NCBI RefSeq assembly: GCF_021647475.1
Contig: NZ_JAKIUR010000011.1
Span: forward strand, 5,216 to 69,215
DNA: 64,000 bases
Origin: Lutibacter sp.
GTDB taxonomy: Bacteria; Bacteroidota; Bacteroidia; Flavobacteriales; Flavobacteriaceae
Reading direction: 5' to 3'
Position 1 is the first letter of the stretch. Each line of letters begins with the position of its first letter. Shown piece after piece: positions 45,570 through 55,863 of the stretch. The notes beneath the pieces were generated by a model that saw nothing but the letters and a program-made list of their open reading frames with translations, was not told where the DNA came from and ran no database searches. A program made the position numbers and the translations under genes.

Positions 45570-46241
45570 CTATTGTTGTGTTTTTAATAATTTTATATCT
45601 GAAATCAACCTATTCATGTCGTTTAAATCAGTACCATCATAGAATCCTCTAATTTGTTTATTTTTATCGACCAGTACAAAATTTTCGGTATGAATAAAAT
45701 CTTGTAATCCGCCATCGCCTTGGTCAGTTACCACAAAATAACTTTTTCGAGCCAAATTATAAATTTCTTTTTTATTACCAGTGGTAACATTCCATTTTGA
45801 ATCTATTACTCCTTTTTGAATGGCATAATCTTTTAAAACCGAAACGCTATCAATTACAGGAGTTACCGATAAAGATAAAAATTTTACATCATCATCTTTT
45901 AAAAATACTTGTTGTATTTTTTCCATGTTGCTAGTCATTATAGGGCAAATGGTTTTACAACGCGTAAAAAAGAAATCAGCCACATAAATTTTATTTTCAT
46001 AATCTTTTTGAGTTATGGTATCTCCATTTTGATTAATAAGTTTAAAATCTGCAACTTTATGATTGCGATGAATGTGCCATAAACTTTCATCCACTAATTT
46101 TGGGTTAACATCCGCAGGATTGTAAATAGGTAATTTTTTTTTAGGTGTTAAAACAGCATAAATGGCATAAATCATTCCAACAGATAATAACGCCATTAAA
46201 GCCAATGTTGGAATTGATTTTTTAAAAAATTTTAAATCCAT
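45570..46241 (-). CDS. SCO1/SenC-family copper chaperone or thiol oxidoreductase
   Basis: 223 residues. One N-terminal membrane anchor (about 9-30) and a thioredoxin fold with CxxxC in FFTRCKTICPIMTSN. The metal-binding His is in DFIHTENFVLVDKNKQI. Such proteins help assemble the CuA centre of cytochrome c oxidase. Monocistronic, with a -7 box at 46260. Confidence 0.93.
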   Translation of the reverse strand: MDLKFFKKSIPTLALMALLSVGMIYAIYAVLTPKKKLPIYNPADVNPKLVDESLWHIHRNHKVADFKLINQNGDTITQKDYENKIYVADFFFTRCKTICPIMTSNMEKIQQVFLKDDDVKFLSLSVTPVIDSVSVLKDYAIQKGVIDSKWNVTTGNKKEIYNLARKSYFVVTDQGDGGLQDFIHTENFVLVDKNKQIRGFYDGTDLNDMNRLISDIKLLKTQQ

Positions 46242-46259
46242 GATTTTTTAATTAGACCA

Positions 46260-46267
46260 CAAATTTA
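46260..46267 (-). promoter_or_regulatory. -7 promoter box of the SCO1 gene
   Basis: Minus strand TAAATTTG matches TAnnTTTG, 18 bases before the ATG. Confidence 0.5.
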
Positions 46268-46516
46268 GTATTATTAGTTAAAATGTTAGAATTAAATATT
46301 GGAATTAGCTATAAAATTAAAAATAAACTCTTTACTCCAATGCAATTAGAGTGGAGGAAATTAATTTAGCAAAATTAAAACAGAATACTAGACGTAGTAT
46401 ATTGTTTTAAACCGTCATTACAAACTTTAGTGAAGTAATCTTTTTAAAGTGTACACAATTTTACTCTATAAAAGTTTAAGGACAAAAACAAAATGTTTAA
46501 CTTTAAATTTTAAAAA

Positions 46517-46672
46517 ATGAAAAATTTAGAAAATTATGGTGTTCTAGAAATGAATGCGAATGAAATTAAGGAAACTAATGGGGGGTTTATTTGGATAGAA
46601 CTTTGGGGAGGTATTAATTTTGTTAATATGTCTGGGCAATTGGGTGGTGATGGTATAACCTATGAATCATAA
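46517..46672 (+). CDS. Double-glycine leader peptide (bacteriocin-like precursor)
   Basis: 51 residues. Leader MKNLENYGVLEMNANEIKET ends in NGG; the mature part would be 28 residues starting FIWIELWGGINFV, with further GG pairs. Glu at -8 and Ile at -7 match the classical double-glycine leader for peptidase-containing ABC exporters. Flavobacteria have many such precursors. A perfect 20-bp terminator stem follows 8 bases later. No exporter gene lies in this window. Confidence 0.8.
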   Translation: MKNLENYGVLEMNANEIKETNGGFIWIELWGGINFVNMSGQLGGDGITYES

Positions 46673-46679
46673 ACTATTG

Positions 46680-46720
46680 AAAAAGTACTAATTTTAACAT
46701 TGTTAAAATTAGTACTTTTT
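46680..46720 (+). terminator. Intrinsic terminator of the peptide gene
   Basis: Perfect inverted repeat: left arm aaaaagtactaattttaaca at 46680-46699, right arm at 46701-46720 ending in a T-run. It separates the peptide from the small membrane protein gene. Confidence 0.8.
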
Positions 46721-46754
46721 ATAATGATTATTTTAAAAATAAAATAAATAAACT

Positions 46755-46934
46755 ATGAATAGAAATGATAAATGGTATAATGATAAAATGCTATTAACGC
46801 AATTGATTATTATCCCTCCAATATTTTTTTATGGTCTTTACTATACAAACACTTTTCCTTCGCATCAAAAAAAAATAATTACAATCTCATTTATAATTAT
46901 TTTAATATTAATAGTAAGCTATTTTATTTTTTAA
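46755..46934 (+). CDS. Small two-helix membrane protein of unknown function
   Basis: 59 residues starting MNRNDKWYNDKMLLTQLIII with two hydrophobic helices (about 14-26 and 38-58) joined by a short charged loop. No family recognised. It follows the double-glycine peptide and may be its immunity protein, by position and size only. Confidence 0.6.
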   Translation: MNRNDKWYNDKMLLTQLIIIPPIFFYGLYYTNTFPSHQKKIITISFIIILILIVSYFIF

Positions 46935-47053
46935 AGAAAGTAACTCCCCAAAATTTTATAATGCTTTTACTGGAAAAACTCTATCTATTCTAAAACTTTG
47001 TTAAATAATCTAATTACTTAATTTATCTGCTTTTACAACTGTATTTAAAAACG

Positions 47054-47061
47054 TACATTTG
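47054..47061 (+). promoter_or_regulatory. -7 promoter box of rseP
   Basis: TACATTTG matches TAnnTTTG, 28 bases before the ATG at 47090. Confidence 0.55.
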
Positions 47062-47089
47062 TGCGATTTTAGTAATTTGAATAACATTT

Positions 47090-48403
47090 ATGGATATTGT
47101 AATAAAAGCAACCCAATTTATATTAAGCTTATCATTTTTAATTGTTTTACACGAATTAGGACATTTTATACCTGCAAAAATATTTAAAACAAGAGTAGAA
47201 AAATTCTACTTATTTTTTGATTATAAATTTTCTATTTTTAAAAAGAAAATTGGAGAAACTGTTTATGGTATTGGTTGGATTCCGTTAGGTGGTTATGTTA
47301 AAATAGCGGGTATGATTGATGAAAGCATGGACACCGAGCAACTAAAACAACCTGCACAACCTTGGGAATTTAGATCAAAACCTGCTTGGCAAAGACTGAT
47401 AATTATGTTAGGTGGTGTACTTATGAATTTTATTTTAGGAATTCTAATTTACATTATGATAACCTTTGTTTGGGGAGCAGACTTTATAAAACCTTTAGAT
47501 GTTAAACAAGGATTTACCGTAAACCAAGTATTTAAAGATTACGGATTTAAAGATGGTGACAAAATTTTAAAATTTAATGGTAAAACACCTTCCGATGTTA
47601 CTGATGTTAACATGTTTTTATTTCTAAGAAATTTAAAAACCTTAGATGTTTTACATGAAAACGGTGAAGAAGAAACTATTAAAATTCCAGAAAATATAGG
47701 TGAAATAATGTGGCAAAAAGGGATTATGACTCCTTTTGAACCTAGAATTCCAGCGGTTATAGATTCTGTTATTCCAAATTACCCTGCTGAAAAAGCGGGG
47801 CTTATAAAAGGAGACAAAATTCTTGCTTTTAATAATATACCTATTTCCTATACGTATCAAATTAAAAATTTTGATATTAATTCTAAAAATAAAATAACAC
47901 TTAAGTTCAAAAGAAACGGCAAAGAAAAAAGTGTCACTTTTAATCCAGATAAAAAAGGTAAAATTGGAGTTACTTGGAATACTTCAAATGCAATTAATAT
48001 ACAACATAAAAACTATTCATTTTTAGAAAGTATTCCTAAAGGAAATTCATTAGCAATTTGGAAATTGAAAGACTACGTAAAACAATTTAAATATGTGTTT
48101 ACCAAAAAAGGAGCAACTAGTATTGGTGGTTTTATTGCTATAGGTAATATATTTCCATCTACTTGGAGTTGGCAAGCCTTTTGGAATATAACTGCCTTTT
48201 TATCTATTATGCTTGGGTTTATGAACCTGCTTCCTATTCCTGCTTTAGATGGTGGTCATGTAATGTTTACTTTATATGAAATAATTACTGGAAGAAAACC
48301 AAGTGATAAATTTTTAGAATATGCTCAAATTACAGGATTTATACTATTGATTGCATTACTATTACTTGCTAACGGAAACGATATTGTGAAGTTATTTTCT
48401 TAA
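47090..48403 (+). CDS. rseP: Site-2 intramembrane metalloprotease RseP
   Basis: 437 residues. Zinc motif HELGH in the first helix (FLIVLHELGHFIPAKIF), two PDZ-like domains (about 125-290) and the third metal ligand in LPIPALDGGHVMF. It cleaves anti-sigma factors or signal-peptide remnants in the membrane. A terminator follows at once. Confidence 0.95.
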   Translation: MDIVIKATQFILSLSFLIVLHELGHFIPAKIFKTRVEKFYLFFDYKFSIFKKKIGETVYGIGWIPLGGYVKIAGMIDESMDTEQLKQPAQPWEFRSKPAWQRLIIMLGGVLMNFILGILIYIMITFVWGADFIKPLDVKQGFTVNQVFKDYGFKDGDKILKFNGKTPSDVTDVNMFLFLRNLKTLDVLHENGEEETIKIPENIGEIMWQKGIMTPFEPRIPAVIDSVIPNYPAEKAGLIKGDKILAFNNIPISYTYQIKNFDINSKNKITLKFKRNGKEKSVTFNPDKKGKIGVTWNTSNAINIQHKNYSFLESIPKGNSLAIWKLKDYVKQFKYVFTKKGATSIGGFIAIGNIFPSTWSWQAFWNITAFLSIMLGFMNLLPIPALDGGHVMFTLYEIITGRKPSDKFLEYAQITGFILLIALLLLANGNDIVKLFS

Positions 48404-48424
48404 AAGAACTTTAATTTAAAACAT

Positions 48425-48460
48425 AAAAAAATCCTTAGAATAATTTCTAAGGATTTTTTT
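48425..48460 (+). terminator. Intrinsic terminator after rseP
   Basis: 16-bp arms aaaaaaatccttagaa and its complement with a 4-base loop and a terminal T-run. Confidence 0.85.
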
Positions 48461-48518
48461 ATATAATATTAAGTAACTTATTTAATGTATATCTGTTTTC
48501 AATCATATGGTTAACACA

Positions 48519-48620
48519 TCATCCTGAATTTATTTCAGGGTCTCACTTTATTATGTTGATTTATAATCATCATGAGATTCTGAAACAAGCCCGCCTGCTG
48601 CTGGCAGGTTCAGAATGACG
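48519..48620. repeat. Pair of inverted dispersed repeats
   Basis: Two stem-forming units face each other: catcctgaatttatttcagg (from 48519) and gagattctgaaacaagcccg...ttcagaatgacg (48572-48620). The second includes a GC-rich stem (gcctgctgctggcaggttc). It fills the gap between rseP and atpC. Confidence 0.65.
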
Positions 48621-48637
48621 GATATACAACCTATTTA

Positions 48638-48916
48638 TTAGTCAGCTAAAATAATAACTTTATTTTCTTTCATTTCAATAGTACCACTTTTAATAGGTAG
48701 TGTATATTCGTCTTTTGAGATTGTGAACTGATTTTCAAATTCTTGGTCAATAGTAATCTTTGAACCTTTAAACTTAACATTACCTTTCACCAACAAAGAA
48801 ACTATTGGAGCATGATTATTTAACATTTGAAACTCACCATTAATTCCTGGAACAGACACAATATCTACTTCTGAGGATAATAAAGTTGCTTCTGGTGAAA
48901 CTATTTCTAAAATCAT
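48638..48916 (-). CDS. atpC: F0F1 ATP synthase epsilon subunit
   Basis: 92 residues, the N-terminal beta-sandwich only (MILEIVSPEATLLSSEVDIV, MLNNHAPIVSLLVKGNVKF). The C-terminal helical domain is short or absent, as usual in Bacteroidota. It lies 22 bases after atpD. Confidence 0.95.
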   Translation of the reverse strand: MILEIVSPEATLLSSEVDIVSVPGINGEFQMLNNHAPIVSLLVKGNVKFKGSKITIDQEFENQFTISKDEYTLPIKSGTIEMKENKVIILAD

Positions 48917-48938
48917 AATTTTTAAATTGTCAATTGAA

Positions 48939-50459
<1,521 letters not shown>

Positions 50460-50508
50460 TTATTATTTAGATATTTAATCTTATTGAGTTCGTGTTTTTT
50501 TTATCGTG

Positions 50509-50516
50509 CAAATATA
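50509..50516 (-). promoter_or_regulatory. -7 promoter box of atpDC
   Basis: Minus strand TATATTTG matches TAnnTTTG, about 62 bases before the atpD ATG. Confidence 0.55.
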
Positions 50517-50560
50517 GTTTTTTGATTTTGTATTGAAAAACTTTTATAAAAAAAAATAAG

Positions 50561-50600
50561 AAAAACCCTCTTGATTAAACTAATAACTAAGAGGGTTTTT
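50561..50600 (-). terminator. Intrinsic terminator after the SGNH lipoprotein gene
   Basis: 12-bp arms aaaaaccctctt and aagagggttttt around a 16-base loop, between the end of the SGNH gene and the atpD promoter. Confidence 0.8.
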
Positions 50601-50621
50601 TCTATTTAAATTATATCTGTG

Positions 50622-52148
50622 TTAATTAAGATAAAGTCCTTTGTAATTACCTACATTAACTTTTGGTAAATTAGAACCGTATTTTGCATTAATAGCATCA
50701 ATCATTCCATTGGCTATAATGGAATATCCTCTTGGTGATGGATGTACGCCATCTAAAGAAAATCCACCTCCAGTTGCGTAAACAGCTGTGGAGGTTATGC
50801 CATTTTCTGTAATTCCAGTTGTAAGCATTTGTTGCATTAAAGCATTTGCATCAAAAAATGCCAAATCGTACTGGGTAGCAAAATTTTCAATGGTTTGGTT
50901 ATATGCTGTTCTAGCTGTTGAAACAGCCGTTTGCTCTTGAGGAGTTAATACCCATTTATCAGCTAAAGGAACTGAAACTCCATTAATTAATTGAGGATTT
51001 CCACCTACCATAGTCCCCAAAAAAGTTCTAGATGTTAATACTAATAAATCTTCAGCAGTTGCTTGCCTGTACTTTGGTAAAGCAGCAAACGCTGGATTTA
51101 TAGCTCCTAAATCAGTTAAATCTTCATCAATAATAACAACTGCATTTTGTCCAGTAGTAAAATTAATTGTTCTTTTAGCCGCTTCTTCAGCAGTAAATAA
51201 ACCTAAACCACTTAGAGCTGCTAAAGCTTGTTGAATTCCTCCATTATATGGAGCATAACCTTGATTTACAGCTGCTGCAGTAGCAGCATCTAAAGGAATA
51301 GCATTATATGGAACCGTTGTAAAATAAGGGATTGTAGTGATACTTGGTAAATTTACTACAATTCCTTTTGCACCTGTTGAAGTTAAATTTTGTAATAATG
51401 CATTATAAGCTCCCATAAATACTTGTGGATCAGTAATATCATTAGAGCCATAAGTTGCAGCATCTAAATTACCTATTTGATCTACTCCATCTCCGCCTGA
51501 TGCGGCAAATCCTAATATATCATTAGCTCCAATCCATAGTGAGAAAAAACTTCCGTTTTCTGAAACAGCATCGCCAATAACAGTAGCGTTTGAACTTGAA
51601 GCCATTCTTGCAAAAAATGGATTTGCTGCTCCTGAAGCAACACCCGCAACATTACCATATCCAGGGGCTAACAAATGAAATATTTTAGCACCAGGAACTC
51701 CCATATTATTATAAGGGCCTGGTTTTATATTACTTACTTCCGTAGAAGGAGTTCCTGAAACTGGAACTGGTGAAGGGCTTCCTGACGCAAAAGACAAAAT
51801 TAATCTATTAGAAGTAATTTGTTGTCCTCCAAGAAGTAACCCTCCTAAGTTATCATCCATTAATGGTTGTGTAAAACTACCTCCTCCAGCTAAAGAAAAT
51901 TGATTAGCTAAAATATTTGGATATGAATTTTCTTGTCCTTCAATAAATAAAGCTCCATCTGAGTAACCTGCAGTTAAAGAATTCCCAACAGAAACATAGT
52001 TTGAAAAATCGGCAGACCCACTTGTATAAGTTACTGGAGTTTCAGAAACTTGTGGTGTTTCAACCAATCTTGGCTTCACTAAATAATCTTCATTTTGACA
52101 AGAAACTGTAAATAAGATTATTGTAAGTATAATAAATATTTTTTTCAT
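50622..52148 (-). CDS. SGNH/GDSL-hydrolase lipoprotein
   Basis: 508 residues. Lipobox ends FTVSC (Cys 17). The GDSL-like block is YVSVGNSLTAGYSDG, the Asn block lies in FSLWIGANDILGF and the DxxH block is LDGVHPSPRGYSIIA. Predicted esterase or lipase on the cell surface or periplasm. It lies 31 bases after the TonB-dependent receptor gene and is probably co-transcribed, forming a nutrient-capture pair. Confidence 0.9.
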   Translation of the reverse strand: MKKIFIILTIILFTVSCQNEDYLVKPRLVETPQVSETPVTYTSGSADFSNYVSVGNSLTAGYSDGALFIEGQENSYPNILANQFSLAGGGSFTQPLMDDNLGGLLLGGQQITSNRLILSFASGSPSPVPVSGTPSTEVSNIKPGPYNNMGVPGAKIFHLLAPGYGNVAGVASGAANPFFARMASSSNATVIGDAVSENGSFFSLWIGANDILGFAASGGDGVDQIGNLDAATYGSNDITDPQVFMGAYNALLQNLTSTGAKGIVVNLPSITTIPYFTTVPYNAIPLDAATAAAVNQGYAPYNGGIQQALAALSGLGLFTAEEAAKRTINFTTGQNAVVIIDEDLTDLGAINPAFAALPKYRQATAEDLLVLTSRTFLGTMVGGNPQLINGVSVPLADKWVLTPQEQTAVSTARTAYNQTIENFATQYDLAFFDANALMQQMLTTGITENGITSTAVYATGGGFSLDGVHPSPRGYSIIANGMIDAINAKYGSNLPKVNVGNYKGLYLN

Positions 52149-52179
52149 AATTTATAATGTTATTTTTTAATTCTGATTT

Positions 52180-54969
52180 TTATGGATTAATAGTCCAAGA
52201 TACATAATATAGAGAACCAACTTGCCCAACACCTGGTGCACTTACATATTCTTTACCTGCTATATTAGCTCCTCCAATTTTAAATATCGATTTAATACTT
52301 GATACCGTATAATTAATTTGTGCATCTACTACACTTCGAGGTGCAACTGTACCATCAGCAAAAGTAGCTTCCCATAAATATTTATCACTCCATCTATAAT
52401 TTACTTTAAATCCTAAATTTTTAAATAAGTTATTACTACCAAAAGATACTTTTACTTTGTGTTCTGGGGTATTAAAACTAGCCTCATAATCTGGATCAGA
52501 ACTTTGATTAAAATCAAATTTAGCAAAGGTATAATTAATACCAAAATTAAAATGGTCAAAGACTTTTGAAGACATGCCAATAGTTGCTCCATAAGAAGTA
52601 ATATCTGCTGGTGAATTGGTATAAACTTGAAATGGTTTATAATCTCCTGCGCTTAGAGCAATTGCTGCTGGTGGGGCTGGCATAGTATTTGGATCATAAT
52701 CTGAAAAATTAGCTTGTCCATAATAAGGTACTATTACTGTTTTTACACCAATAAAATCTTTATATTCATTGTAATAAGCACTTGCATCTAACATAAAGCT
52801 ACCAAAACCTGCTCTATACCCTACTTCAAAAGCAGAAATTTTTTCTGGTTTTATTAAGGCAATATTTGCTTTTTCAGGGGCTCCCGCTTTTACAGAAGCT
52901 AAGGTAAATGAATTATCATAAGCCGCTCTACCAGATAATGAAACAGTACTAGCTCCTCCATTAAATAACTGACCCGTACTTGAAACTAATAATGGATTTG
53001 TTGTATATCTATCTAAGTTATCAGGTGCAGAACCTACTAAAATGGCTCGCCCAACATCTAAACCAATATATTGATCTTGAGTAGTTGGATTTCTAAATCC
53101 TGTTTGAAAAGATGCTCTTAAATTACGTGTTTTATTTTCTCCTAATGAATAAGAAATAGATACTCTTGGAGAATAATTTCCATCGAAATTTTTAGCTTTA
53201 TCATAACGAATAGAACCTGTAAATTTTAATCGATCATCTACAAATTTCTTTTGAACTTGCATATATGCTCCATATTCATTATAGTTGATCGGGCCATTAT
53301 AATCTGTAAAAATAGTTCCTGAAGAATTTAAAGAATATTCTCTCCAAGATCCTCCAATTTGGATATCTGCAAAATCGATTAAATTTTTGAAATTGTAATT
53401 TACATCTGAATGATAAATTTTTGTATTATCTTTAAATTTAGCTCCAGTTGCTAAATTTGGATCATTAATTACGGTATTAAAAGCATTTTTAAAAGCAGCT
53501 GTTCCTGGAACTAAAGCTCCTGTTTGTGCAACTTGCCTTGCTATAGCCTGTGCTGAAGTATCATCCATAATTGGTAAACCTGGAATTAGACCTAAACGAG
53601 CACCAATATAAGTTTGAGCATATTCTGTAAACCATTGTGTATCTGATTTCCAGCTTCTATTTAAGTTAATGGCTGCAAAACGACTGTCATAAGAGTCGCC
53701 AGCATCTTCAGAGGTTGTATAAATTCTAGCAAAGAAATTATCTCCTCTTACTTCAAATTTATGTTGTTGCATAAAAAAGTTTTTTAGGCTATATCTATTT
53801 GCTCCTTGATAAATAGTATTCCCTTTTCCAAATTTTGCACTATAAATAAATTCAATATCATTATCAAAAGGTCTATAATGTAAAGCCATATCTGCTTTTA
53901 CACTCTGTGCAACATAATCCATTAGATCTACTTCTTTATACCCTGTTCTAGAAACGTAAGTAGATCCTAAAGTTCCCGAAGGTAAACCACTTAATTGATC
54001 AAAATTTAAAGTTGTTGCAACTTCATCTCCATAGATGTTTAAACCATCATATCCAGGGTTATTCCTAGTTAAAGCTGGATTGCTATAATCTCTATAATCT
54101 GTTGCATACCAATCTGTACCTTTCAAGAAAGAAAAATTAGCTTTAGCGGCAAATTTATCACTAAACTTATATGCCATTCGTATTCCTGTATCTGTATAAT
54201 TTCTATCACCTGCTGCTTTTTGTGAGGTTAAGCCTGTTTTTACATATACACTAACTCCTGGATAATCAAATGGACTTTTACTGGTCATAAATAAAATTCC
54301 ATTAAAAGCATTTGCACCGTATAAGGCGGAAGAAGCTCCTGGTAATAATTCAACTGATTTAACATCTAATTCCGACATACCCAACAAGTTTCCTAAATTA
54401 AAATTTAAAGCAGGGGAAGAATTATCCATACCATCAACCAGTTGCATAAATCTTGAGTTTGAAAAAGCTGCAAAACCACGAGTATTAATAGATTTAAAGG
54501 TTAAACTACTTGTATTAACATCAACACCTTTTAAATTTTCTAGGCCATCATAAAAAGATGGAGAAGATGTGTTTCGTATTGCTCTAACATCTAAATGTTC
54601 AACTGATACTGGTGATTCTAATAACCGCTCAGGTGTTCTTGATGCAGAAATAATTATTTCGTCCAAAGCAGTAGCTTCTTCTACTAATTTAATAGCTGCC
54701 TTTTGGTTGGATTGAGTTATTTCTACATTAACTGAAGAATACCCAATTAATGAAACCCTTAAAGTAAAAGGTGGATTTTGATTAACTTTTAATGAAAAGT
54801 TTCCATCAAAATCTGCTGTAGCCCCAATTGGTTTACCTACAACTTTAATGTTAGCTCCTGGAATTGGTTGATCTGTTTTTGCGTCTTTTACTGTTCCTGT
54901 AATAGCGGTTTGAGCCATCATAACAGTACCAACAAAAAGTACAAAAATAACGCTTAATAATTTTTTCAT
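52180..54969 (-). CDS. TonB-dependent outer-membrane receptor
   Basis: 929 residues. Signal peptide (1-19, ends MMAQ), carboxypeptidase-regulatory-like domain (about 22-100, GTVKDAKTDQPIPGANIKV), plug domain (DEIIISASRTPERLLESP, LVDGMDNSSPALN, ALYGANAFNGI) and a 22-strand barrel. It takes up large substrates with TonB energy. No SusD gene adjoins; the partner is the SGNH lipoprotein downstream, hinting at an acylated or lipid-like substrate (inference). Confidence 0.95.
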   Translation of the reverse strand: MKKLLSVIFVLFVGTVMMAQTAITGTVKDAKTDQPIPGANIKVVGKPIGATADFDGNFSLKVNQNPPFTLRVSLIGYSSVNVEITQSNQKAAIKLVEEATALDEIIISASRTPERLLESPVSVEHLDVRAIRNTSSPSFYDGLENLKGVDVNTSSLTFKSINTRGFAAFSNSRFMQLVDGMDNSSPALNFNLGNLLGMSELDVKSVELLPGASSALYGANAFNGILFMTSKSPFDYPGVSVYVKTGLTSQKAAGDRNYTDTGIRMAYKFSDKFAAKANFSFLKGTDWYATDYRDYSNPALTRNNPGYDGLNIYGDEVATTLNFDQLSGLPSGTLGSTYVSRTGYKEVDLMDYVAQSVKADMALHYRPFDNDIEFIYSAKFGKGNTIYQGANRYSLKNFFMQQHKFEVRGDNFFARIYTTSEDAGDSYDSRFAAINLNRSWKSDTQWFTEYAQTYIGARLGLIPGLPIMDDTSAQAIARQVAQTGALVPGTAAFKNAFNTVINDPNLATGAKFKDNTKIYHSDVNYNFKNLIDFADIQIGGSWREYSLNSSGTIFTDYNGPINYNEYGAYMQVQKKFVDDRLKFTGSIRYDKAKNFDGNYSPRVSISYSLGENKTRNLRASFQTGFRNPTTQDQYIGLDVGRAILVGSAPDNLDRYTTNPLLVSSTGQLFNGGASTVSLSGRAAYDNSFTLASVKAGAPEKANIALIKPEKISAFEVGYRAGFGSFMLDASAYYNEYKDFIGVKTVIVPYYGQANFSDYDPNTMPAPPAAIALSAGDYKPFQVYTNSPADITSYGATIGMSSKVFDHFNFGINYTFAKFDFNQSSDPDYEASFNTPEHKVKVSFGSNNLFKNLGFKVNYRWSDKYLWEATFADGTVAPRSVVDAQINYTVSSIKSIFKIGGANIAGKEYVSAPGVGQVGSLYYVSWTINP

Positions 54970-55045
54970 ATTTTCTTATATAGTATTGATTAACATCTGT
55001 GCAAATTACAATTTTTTTCTAATTAACAAAAAAAAGTACAAAAAA

Positions 55046-55070
55046 AAGCGAAAAACTAAATTTTTCGCTT
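55046..55070 (-). terminator. Intrinsic terminator after the fibronectin-like lipoprotein gene
   Basis: Arms aagcgaaaaa and tttttcgctt with a 5-base loop, flanked by A- and T-runs. Confidence 0.75.
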
Positions 55071-55099
55071 AAATTTTAATCAATTAAGTAACAGACTGT

Positions 55100-55789
55100 T
55101 TAATCCGTTTTAAAATTCCAAATTTGTCCAATAGTTTGTCCACCTTGGTTATCTTTTACCACAACTTTCCAATAATAAGTGGTAGTAGCACTTAGTGTTG
55201 CAGTTGTATAACTACTTGGTGTTTGGTCTGCACTAACTTTAGTTGTTGGCGGATTTACCGTATCAAAATATACATCGTAAGTTAAAGTATCTGAAGTATC
55301 AGCATCACTACCATTCCACTGTAAGGTTGCTGTAGTAGTGGTTACTGCAGCATTTAATGCCGGACTTACCAGTTCTGGAGCAAATGGGATATAATTGGTA
55401 ATACCATCTCCTTCTGTATAAAAGTTAAATATGCTTGAATAACTACTAGATGCATTTTTACTATCTGTAGCTTTTACTCTCCAGTAATAAGCAATACCTT
55501 TATCTAAGGTTATAGTTTTACTCGTTGTTGTAGCGGTTTGTGTTTGTACAATATTAGTAAAAGTATTATCCGTTGCTATTTGTATTTGATACGTTATAGC
55601 ATCTCCATCTGGATCGGTAGATGAATATTGAAAATCTAACTGATTATTAATACACAATAAATTGTTGGTAGGGTAAGTTAGTGTTGGCGTAGCAGGTGCT
55701 TTATTGGTTGGAGCAGGAGGATTATCTCCGCCTCCACCACAAGACCATAATATTGTTGTTAACGCTATTGAATAAAGTATTTTTTTCAT
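55100..55789 (-). CDS. Lipoprotein with two fibronectin type III-like domains
   Basis: 229 residues. Lipobox ends ILWSC (Cys 17) followed by GGGGDN. Two similar beta-sandwich repeats follow (about 30-125 and 133-228), with paired motifs IAYYWRVKATDSKNASS and TTYYWKVVVKDNQGGQT. Surface-exposed binding role likely but unknown. Next to the secreted endonuclease gene, 74 bases after its stop. Confidence 0.88.
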   Translation of the reverse strand: MKKILYSIALTTILWSCGGGGDNPPAPTNKAPATPTLTYPTNNLLCINNQLDFQYSSTDPDGDAITYQIQIATDNTFTNIVQTQTATTTSKTITLDKGIAYYWRVKATDSKNASSSYSSIFNFYTEGDGITNYIPFAPELVSPALNAAVTTTTATLQWNGSDADTSDTLTYDVYFDTVNPPTTKVSADQTPSSYTTATLSATTTYYWKVVVKDNQGGQTIGQIWNFKTD

Positions 55790-55816
55790 GGTATAATTTT
55801 ATAAATATATTTTTTA

Positions 55817-55844
55817 TGAGATGCTGAAACGAGTTCAGCATGAC
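55817..55844. repeat. Short dispersed repeat (gagatgctgaa...ttcagcatgac)
   Basis: 8-bp stem atgctgaa/ttcagcat between two genes; a member of the same family as 32921-32950 with a compensatory change in both arms (g/c). Confidence 0.65.
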
Positions 55845-55863
55845 ATCTGTTTTTTTAGTTTTA

